Positions 10,250-18,408 of a stretch of DNA of 64,000 bases are shown here, in pieces. Position 1 is the stretch's first letter. Every line of letters starts with the position of its first letter. The position numbers were made by a program, and so were the translations under genes. Below the pieces are notes generated by a model that was not told the DNA's origin, made no database searches, and worked only from the letters and a program-made list of their open reading frames with translations. The stretch comes from Heterobasidion occidentale (taxonomy: Eukaryota; Basidiomycota; Agaricomycetes; Russulales; Bondarzewiaceae): contig JBCAQO010000002.1 in assembly GCA_039111635.1 (NCBI GenBank), positions 3,782,001 to 3,846,000 on the forward strand, written 5' to 3'.

Positions 10250-10732
10250 TCTAAAAAGAATGGCACTACGGATGGAGCGTGGCGCCCACGTGTGAGCGAC
10301 GGGAGAACCCGAGCGCGAAGCGCGAGGGCATAAGAGAACCGGACCGGGCCGGGAAGCGAACAGAAGCGCAGAAGCGCGAAGTCAAGTGAGAAAGTGCCAA
10401 AAATGGCTTCGCCAAAGGTAAAACGCGATATAGTGGACACCTCTACTCACGCCTAAAGCGAAACGCGACCAAACAAGACCAAACAACTCCGCTTTCCACC
10501 TATGTAGGGGAGTGGTCCCTACACAAAGCATTGCTGCACACACTGCCTCTTGCTCAATAAATTGCGAAAAATTGCGAAAAAATTGCCCAAGCATAAGCTA
10601 TTGCCACTTGACTCAATTGAGAGAAAAAAACCCTCCCCTACACTTCACAAACTGTGAAAACAAAAATGTGGGCCATGCTTTTGGAGTTCCTTATTAATGA
10701 TTTTGAGGCTTACTCTTCAATTTTGATTGTAG
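10250..10732 (+). other. Leader/promoter region of Helitron 2
   Basis: No gene is seen in these 480 bp. The first 150 bp are GC-rich with short inverted and direct repeats (GCGCGAAGCGCG-type). The rest is AT-rich and leads to the first mini-exon at 10,733. Confidence 0.5.
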
Positions 10733-10970
10733 GGATCCTCCTGTGACCATGCCTGAAGAGCTGAACACTGTTGGCCAAGTGCCGCTTGCAGAACAAAACA
10801 ACATGGCTTTGAGCCAGTGAGTTTTGAAGTTGCTAAAAAATTATGGGAGACAATTCTAATCTCAATTTTGTCAGATCTCTTGGAGACTTAGAAGATCTAT
10901 ATATGGATTGGCCAGCCGGTCAAGCTCCACTTGCTGAACAAATTGAACAAAATCAGATGGCTTCAAGCCA
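10733..10970 (+). CDS. Helitron 2 upstream mini-exons
   Basis: Exons 10,733-10,816 and 10,875-10,970 are bounded by AG acceptors and GTGAGT donors, and both lengths are divisible by 3. Both encode the same pattern, PLAEQ...N.MA.SQ immediately before the donor, so they look like a duplicated exon. They correspond in position to the mini-exons of Helitron 1 but have no obvious sequence similarity to them. Confidence 0.55.
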
Positions 10971-11008
10971 GTGAGTCTGGATTTTGAACAGAATCTTACA
11001 AGGGCATA

Positions 11009-14000
11009 ATGCTGATGAATAAATTCAATAGACCACCTCAAACACCTGAGCGTGATCGTCAGGCTGAGCGAGAGCAGGAGCGCCTTCAACGCCTTCAGAT
11101 GACTTCTCCTACAATCCGGCGCAGGCGTATCGAAGAAGGACAGAGAGAGCCTATCCCTCAGCCAATCTTTAATATGCCTATTGCTGGGCCATCACATACC
11201 ACTACAAGGCCAGTGGATGATGTGTTTAATCAGCCTATAGTTATGGCTTCTTCCATCCCTGGACCTTCTCACATGGATTACCAACAAGTCGAACCAGCAC
11301 CTATAAATGGGTTTAATGTTTTTGATCAGGCTTCGATGGGAGCAAATACAGGATTCTGGCAGCACCCTTCAACTGATTATCAGAATTGGTATCGCCCCCC
11401 TCAACCAGAGGACCAGCCTATAGCTGGGCCTTCAAGAGTGCACCATCCTTTGCCCTTTGATATGTATTCCGGTCTTCCACGACATAGCGTTGCCCATCAT
11501 GTCCATCAGGCTGCTTATCGGGCAAGTCATGTACCATATGTGGATTATACTCAAAGAGTGGAGGACAACTTACGTGCTTCATTTGCGGAACGTGTTCGAA
11601 GGCGAAACTTGGCTAGGACAGAGCAATCTAGAGACCAGAATCAGAGAGAAGCATCAAGTCGAGGAATTTATGTTATGGATAATGTGCTGGCTTTAGCTCG
11701 GAGGACCAATGCAGCTCACCCTAATGTTCAAGCCCCTCCTGACTTGGGCATTGATATTGATGGTGATGCTCTAGGACATCAGGTTTTACATCCAGACCTT
11801 GATGAAAATGTACCAGCTGCTCTATTGGAACACCTTCCACATCCTGATTTAGATAACAATGCTCCTGAAAATAATGCTATTCTTCAAAATATGCCTCTTG
11901 GTTGTCGGCCATATCAAGAACCTGTAGAAAAGCACTCTATAGGACCCATGAACCACCGATGCCCTCAGTGTAATGCCTTGCACTTCAAAGGGGAAAGTCT
12001 ATCCACTTCGAGGGTCAACCAGCTCAAGTTTGGGATGTGTTGTCTACAAGGCAAAATTAGGCTGCCACTACTTCAGGAGCCACCTCATACCTTGAAAAAG
12101 TTATTGACTGATCCTTCGACTGCATCACGTAACTTTCGAACTAAGATTCGGCAGTACAATTCTGCATTTGCCTTTACTTCAGTCGCATTGAAGCTGGATG
12201 AAAACCTATTGAATAGGACTGGGCCATATTCTTTCCGTCTCCATGGTGCACTTTCCCATCGCATGGGCAGCCTCCTTCCTGATAATGGCCAACAACCATC
12301 ATATGCGCAGTTATACATTCACGACCCTCAAGCTGCTTTAGCCACTCGGAGTTTGCGGAATCCTAATTTGGACCATACCATCTTAACAGACCTTCAGGCT
12401 ATGCTGCATGATGTCAATCCATATGTCCCTCTTTACAAGCAGGCCTACGAGATTCTTCATGAAAAGCCGCCAGATGAACAGGCAAATGTTTCTGCACGGA
12501 TCATTGTCGAGCCAAACACGGACCATCGCAGGTACAACATGCCTTCAGTTGATGAGGTGGCGGCAGTTATTCCTGGGAGTGGAGAAGAAGTCACACGAGA
12601 ACATCGGGATATTATTGTGCGGCTGCGTGGTGGGCATTTGCAGAGAATCAGTCATCTTAATGCGGTTTACTCCCCACTACATTACATCCTCATGTTTCCT
12701 CATGGCGAACAAGGCTGGCACACAAAGATTCCAGTTGCAGGTGATCCAGATCAGACAACACGTAGTCCCTGGGTCAGTCAGCGATGTTATTATGCATACC
12801 GGCTGCACCCACGGATTTTGGAGCCAGACACCATCTTTCGCTGTGGAAGACTATTTCAACAGTATGTTGTAGATGCATGGGCATCGGTCGAGACAAGCAA
12901 TCTTTATTGGGTTCGGACTCATCAAAAGGATATCCGAGCGGACACTTACCAAGGCATTCGTGATATGGTTAACAATGCAGATGTCCATCCAAATCTAGCT
13001 CAACAAGGCACCCGTGTTATACTTCCTTCGACCCATTCTGGCAGTGCACGTCATATGTACCAGCTCTTTCAAGACTCCATGGCAATTTGTCATCATTGTC
13101 GAAAACCCGATCTGTTTTTGACGATGACTGCTAATCCAAACTGGCCTGAGATTCAACAGGCTCTTTTAGAGTTGGATCGCTCTGTTAGCGATAATCAAGG
13201 CAATACACCAAAACGACAAACAGCTTCAGATAGGCCAGATATTGTGGCACGCGTCTTCAACCAGAAGAAGGATGCCTTGCTTGAGGAGATCAAAAAAGGC
13301 CTATTTGGGAAATTGGGCTGGCATGGTCTATACTATTGAATTCCAGAAACGTGCCTCCCTCACATGCATTTGCTGATCTTTCTTGATGGTAATCATAACC
13401 AAAACGTGGAACAAGTGGACAGAATAGTTTCTGCTCAGCTTCCAAACCAAGAGGCTCATCCTGTGCTTTATGATGCTGTCACAAAATACATGCTTCATGG
13501 TCCCTGTGGTCCAGAAAAGCCTCACGCCCCTTGCATGGTTGATGGCAAATGTTCCAAGCGTTATCGCAAGGAGTTTGTCCCCGAAACACTCTATGGAGAA
13601 GATGGATACCCACAATATGCCAGGCCAAATAATGGGCGCACATGTCTTTCCTCGGGCACCATCATGGACAATCGTGATGTTGTTCCTTACAGTCCTTATC
13701 TTTGGCAAAGTACGACTGCCACATCAATGTCGAAATCTGTGCTTCTGTCAAGGCTGTGAAGTATATTCACAAATACATCTACAAAGGCATGATCGCGCTA
13801 CCCTAGAGGTAGTAGGAGGTGTGGACGAGATCAAAGAATATGTGGATGCACGATATATAGGACCTATCGAGGCATGCTGGCATATCTTTGAGCTTGGCAT
13901 GCATCTAGAGCTTCCCTCAGTTTATTGGCTGCCTGTACATTTGCAGGATGACCAGCAGGTTTTCTTTGATCCTGAGGATGATGCTACAGTAGTGCTAGAT

Positions 14001-14680
14001 CGGCCGGCATCAAAAAAGACCCAGTTGACAGAGTGGTTTCAGGCAAACCAAGATGATCCAGTTGCACAGGCCACTACTTATCAGGATTTTCCTCAAAAGT
14101 TTGTCTGGGACAGATCCAAACGGAAATGGAGACCACGACAGAAGGGATTTGCAATTGGTCGAGTCTATTTTGTTCCACCTTCTGCAGGCGAGCGCTTTTA
14201 CCTCCGGATGCTCTTGACAGTAGTGAAAGGTGCTCAAGGATGGAGTGACCTGAGGACTTTTGATGGTATAGAGCATCCCACTTACAAGGCAGCATGTCTA
14301 GCCCGTGGCCTATTGGAAGATGACAACGAGTGGAACCAATGTCTTACTGAAGCAGGCGAAATACAGACAGGCCGTCAGCTACGTCGGCTGTTTGCAACCC
14401 TGCTCTTATTCTGCCTTCCCACAGATCCAGCGGAGCTATGGAATACACACCGTGACACTCTATGTGATGATGTTCGCATACTATTGCAAGCCCAAAACTA
14501 CGAGGACCCTTCCCAGGAGGACATTTATGATTATGGCCTATTTCTTTTGCAGAAAATCCTCCTAGAATCCCGCAAGGATCTCACAAGCTTTCCACCAATG
14601 CCTCTTCCTCAAAAGGACTGGGTCATGGTTGAAAACAATCTTTTGCTTCAGGAGCAGCTAAATTATGACATGCCAGAACT
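11009..14680 (+). pseudogene. Helitron 2 Rep region of RepHel, with four indels
   Basis: The 776-codon frame 11,009-13,339 starts with a charged N-terminus (PERDRQAEREQER) and continues through a Cys-rich segment (CPQCNALHF, CCLQGKIRLP) into the Rep domain. Against Helitron 1, one extra base occurs near 13,315, and single bases are missing near 13,352, 13,702 and 13,786. Together these break the frame around the HUH motif (PHMHLLIFL, about 13,357) and the tyrosine motif (KYIHKYIYKG, about 13,758). Most of these indels lie in or beside short homopolymers. Otherwise the protein is as complete as Helitron 1 and in one piece with the helicase, without the intron-like gap. Confidence 0.75.
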
Positions 14681-16040
14681 GGCTTTGGAGGTTGAGGAAC
14701 AGAGAGAACGGTTCAACGAGGAACAAGTGGCCGCTTTTGATGGCATCATGCAATCGGTCACTTATGACCATGGTCACACCTTCTTTCTTCACAGTGCCGG
14801 TGGATGTGGAAAAACATATGTCTGCAACACTATTGCAGCTGCTACCCATTCTATGGGCAAAGTTGCTTTATGTGTTGCTTCATCTGGGATCGCCTCTTTA
14901 CTTTTAGATGGTGGCCGTACAGCTCACTCACGTTTTCACATTCCAATCCCCATACATGAAGCTTCCACTTGCAGAATTCAGAAAAATTCGGACCTTCATG
15001 ACGTACTTCGCCAGACCGGTATCATTATTTGGGACGAAGCGCCAATGCAGCATCGGCATGCCATTGAGGCTTTGGACCGTACACTGCAAGATTTGATGGA
15101 AAAGGCCCTGCCTTTTGGAGGAATTACCATTTTGTTTGGTGGAGACTTCCGACAGGTCCTTCCGGTTGTTCCTAGAGGATCCAGGGAACAGATCATCAAT
15201 GCTTCCCTTCGCCGATCACATTTGTGGAGTTCAATCCATTTATATCATCTGACCCAGAACATGCGTTTGGATCAAACTCCAGAAAGTCAAGGATTTGCAA
15301 ACTGGCTTTTGGAGGTCGGCGCAGGTCATAATCTTCCAGAAGACAAGTCAATATCTCTTCCACAAAATTTGCGGTTGGAGCAAAACACATTGGAGTCATT
15401 GATTTACCATCTTTACCCAGACATCCAAGTAGGACCCAAGCCAGATGGTTATTTTCAAGAGCGCACCATTCTCTCAACAACCAATGATGTAGTGGATCAG
15501 ATCAACCATGACACTTTGACAAAGTTTCCTGGAGAAGAGTCTACATTGATGTCGGTGGATAAGGTGGTTGGGGTCACACAGGATTACCCTATAGAATACC
15601 TCAACTCTCTCAATGTGTCAGGGTTGCCACTTGCACACCTCAAACTCAAACCTGGCTGCCCTCTGATGCTTTTACGGAACATCGACCAGCCCAATGGTCT
15701 CTGCAATGGCACACGGATGATTCTTACAGACATCAGGCCTCGAGTTTTACAATGTCGTATCTTGGGTGGAAAGCATGCTGGAGAGACTGTGTTTATTCCT
15801 AGACTCACTATTGAACCATCAGCAGAAGACATGCCCATCCCTCTTTCTCGCCGTCAATTTCCTGTTCGACTTGCATTTGCCATGACTATCAACAAAGCCC
15901 AAGGCCAATCAGTATCAAATGTTGGTATTGACCTGCGTAGTTTGGTGTTTTCACATGGCCAACTCTATGTTGCATTATCACGCTGCACATCTGGCGAGAG
16001 AATCAAGGTCTTATTCCCTGAGGAATGTGTTATGACTTGA
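14681..16040 (+). pseudogene. Helitron 2 PIF1-type helicase, cut by E1
   Basis: Walker A is SAGGCGKTYVC near 14,795-14,825, and Walker B is IIWDEAPMQH near 15,025-15,055. GGDFRQVLPVV, FAMTINKAQGQS and LYVALSRC follow. The frame runs into the E1 LTR after LFPEE and stops artificially at 16,040. The genuine C-terminus resumes after E1 at 25,235. Removing E1 and one copy of the GAATG duplication restores the frame exactly, so the helicase was uninterrupted when E1 arrived. Confidence 0.88.
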
Positions 16041-16648
16041 CCGATCGGGGCCCTTCGCGGCCGGTCTAACCGATGGATCAAGCATCACATGCTAGGCGGC
16101 TCCACTACGGAGCGTACACCAAGGTATTCGGCATGTCCTTAGGAGCCGACAAGACCGATGGTTCTTCAAGACATCGGTAGAGGCTATATGAGAGGGACAT
16201 GAGGCTTACGAAGTTCACACAGTGATAAGGGAGGCATTCACATGCCATGGGCTTAGGGCTTATGGGTAAGCACCTCGTCGCACCATGATGGATCAGTGCG
16301 ACTGGAGAAGTACAAGAGTAGGCGCCGATGAGAGAGACGGCGGCCACAGCTCTCCTAGGATGGAAACCTGGAGAAGCACACGGACTCTTACCCTATACCC
16401 CATACAGTATATAAGGCCCATAGAATAGGCTGAGGATCTTCAGTCTATTCTCTTTCGTTCATTCGTATCTTCGAATACGAAGCTCTTCGTTCCCCCTGTA
16501 TCTACGCATACAGGACTCTTAGAGCCAATCACTATCCCCTCCTGTATCAACGTCTGATACAGTCGAGACTCCGTCCACCACTCAGTCCATCGTGCGACCT
16601 AGGGAAGAACCTGTTACTCTTGGGTTACTGAACGAGCAGTTCGTAACA
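16028..16648 (+). repeat. 5' LTR of E1
   Basis: The LTR begins TGTTATGAC and ends TTCGTAACA. Its internal landmarks are a TATATAAG box at 16,408 and the predicted RNA start near 16,442. An antisense ORF of 80 codons exists in U3, but it only mirrors conserved LTR sequence. Confidence 0.97.
16408..16451 (+). promoter_or_regulatory. E1 LTR core promoter and predicted RNA 5' end
   Basis: A TATA box, TATATAAG (16,408-16,415), is followed about 34 bases later by AGTCTATTCT (16,442-16,451), where the transcript is expected to start. Ten bases upstream of this, the near-complement AGAATAGGCT could form a hairpin with it in U3-containing RNA. The start site is inferred from spacing and from the PBS match. 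Confidence 0.65.
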
Positions 16649-16650
16649 CT

Positions 16651-16660
16651 AGAATAGACT
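16651..16660 (+). other. Primer-binding site complementary to the element's own RNA 5' end
   Basis: AGAATAGACT lies two bases after the LTR. It is the exact reverse complement of AGTCTATTCT at the predicted start of the transcript (16,442-16,451). This is the arrangement of self-priming Tf1/sushi-type elements, in which the RNA 5' end folds back to prime reverse transcription instead of a tRNA. E2 has the same arrangement. Confidence 0.75.
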
Positions 16661-17116
16661 CGCTTTTGCCCCTACCTTGCACCACACTCTGCTTGCTGCC
16701 ACACTCTTTCTCACAACCCTCATCGGTGGCATAGACCCCCACCGAAGAGAGTTACTTCACACACCCTGGAGCAAGACCTAGGCCTAGGATTTCCACCAGG
16801 CACTAGACGAACCCATAACCAACTTCGACAGAACAATCGTCCTATCCATCAAAGAGAAAATCGCTGGTATTACTCCGACACCAATCGGCCAGCACCCCAA
16901 ACTTTGATAACTGCTCGTACCGAGAAGGACAATACTTCTTCACAAGAGAAGACGGAACAGAAGCTGAGTGGGCTTGGGACGAAACAGCAGAAGACTGGGT
17001 AGAGCCACCCAGTACAGGAACCCGAACCGGAAATCCCGGACACATCGGAGGAAGAAGAAGGAACATCCGAGTCCGAATCCTCGGATATTCAAACACCGAT
17101 CAACACCCGAAACATT

Positions 17117-18331
17117 ATGTCAAACCCTACAGACCCCCCCGTCTCATCGGGAAGGGGCAAGCTCAAGCTCCCTGATAACTTCGAAGGGGACCGAACACAA
17201 TCACAGAAATTCATCATGAATTGCCTCCTCCTTTTCACAGCAGAACCAGACCGATACAAGACGGATTCAGACAAAGTTTCCCTCGCCCTCTCGTGCATGA
17301 GATATGGGACGGCCGGCGTATGGGCAGAGAGCTTCCTAAAGAAGACAGTGGGGGCGACCCCGCCCAAGACCGTAGGAACTTGGGACGACTTCCTTGTCAG
17401 GTTTAAACTCCAGTTCAAGGAAACGAACCTTACGGACAAGGCCCGAAGCGCCCTCATGTCTTTCTCGCAGGGGAAGATGACGGTGGATGAATATTCAAAC
17501 CAATTCATCCTTATCGCCGCCGACGCCGACATCACCGACAGGGAACAAGTTCCTTATTTCCAGAGAGGGCTTGACCCGAGGGTCATGGACAAGATCTATG
17601 ACAAAGAAACTCCGCCGAAGGACACGATCCAAGATTGGGTCAACACCGCCTGTGAAATAGACGGACGCTTGAGAGCCCGAAGTGCTCAAAAGGCGATCCT
17701 AGCCAACTCCACCTCATTCCGAAGCGACTTCCTTAATCGCTTTCACCTCCAACCAGCTCGCCGCTATAACTCTACCACCGCTCCTCGAAGAATGAACAAC
17801 CAGGTGGTTGACATGGACATTGACGCCTCTCGCAAAAGAGACGCCAATCGGAACAAGCGTGTATACGATGGCAAGAGACCTGCTCCCTTCTCCTGCTACA
17901 ATTGCGGAAAACCAGGGCACGGGATAGCTGATTGTCCTTCCCCTCGTAGAGGCGTTCCCCCGTCTCGAGGAAATTCGCGCAAGTCGGTGGGCAGAGGAGG
18001 TAGACGAACTCGCGCTACAGACATGGAGGATGAAGACGAGCAAGAATCCCCGGTGGGAAACGATGCGCGACTACATCGAGGATTGGAGGAGGGGAGTTCT
18101 CATGGCCACCACCGTCGGGTATCACAACCTGGTAATTCGGTGGAACGTGAGGACCCTTCCGCGAGAAGGGGAGGATCACGCCAGAGCGATGGAGAGCGCT
18201 ACGTACCGCCTAACGGACGACGAAGCAACGGACCCATCAGTGATATTAATGGCGTCCGAGCGCTCTTCCAAGGAGTAGGGAAGGCCGAGCAAAGGCAGAT
18301 GTTGGTGGATCTGGCAGAGGATTTTTCCTGA
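17117..18331 (+). CDS. E1 Gag (capsid/nucleocapsid) protein
   Basis: This is a 404-residue Gag. The capsid-like part begins after a short Ser/Pro segment (KLPDNFEGDRTQSQKF, AEPDRYKTD, FSQGKMTVDEYSNQF), typical of retrotransposon gag domains. One CCHC zinc knuckle, CYNCGKPGHGIADC, is near residue 260. The C-terminus is basic and then acidic. Gag forms the particle that packages the RNA. E2 shows in-frame coding-like sequence upstream of this ATG (WAWDE, acidic SEEEE), and in E1 that part is shifted by one missing C near 17,009, so the real N-terminus may be longer. Gag ends GAT TTT TCC TGA, and the pol frame is -1 relative to it. Confidence 0.92.
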   Translation: MSNPTDPPVSSGRGKLKLPDNFEGDRTQSQKFIMNCLLLFTAEPDRYKTDSDKVSLALSCMRYGTAGVWAESFLKKTVGATPPKTVGTWDDFLVRFKLQFKETNLTDKARSALMSFSQGKMTVDEYSNQFILIAADADITDREQVPYFQRGLDPRVMDKIYDKETPPKDTIQDWVNTACEIDGRLRARSAQKAILANSTSFRSDFLNRFHLQPARRYNSTTAPRRMNNQVVDMDIDASRKRDANRNKRVYDGKRPAPFSCYNCGKPGHGIADCPSPRRGVPPSRGNSRKSVGRGGRRTRATDMEDEDEQESPVGNDARLHRGLEEGSSHGHHRRVSQPGNSVEREDPSARRGGSRQSDGERYVPPNGRRSNGPISDINGVRALFQGVGKAEQRQMLVDLAEDFS

Positions 18332-18408
18332 CCTCTCCTTCACCAGCCGAAGAGAGAGGGTCGAGGAAACTCGAGTATGATTCCCCGCCATACATTCGAA
18401 TTGGAGCA

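Noticed and set aside
16105..16347. Antisense ORF of 80-100 codons conserved in every LTR of the family
   Set aside because: It lies in U3 opposite to transcription, and its conservation is explained by conservation of the LTR DNA. In E1 both copies are simply identical LTRs, and the ORF ends vary between copies.
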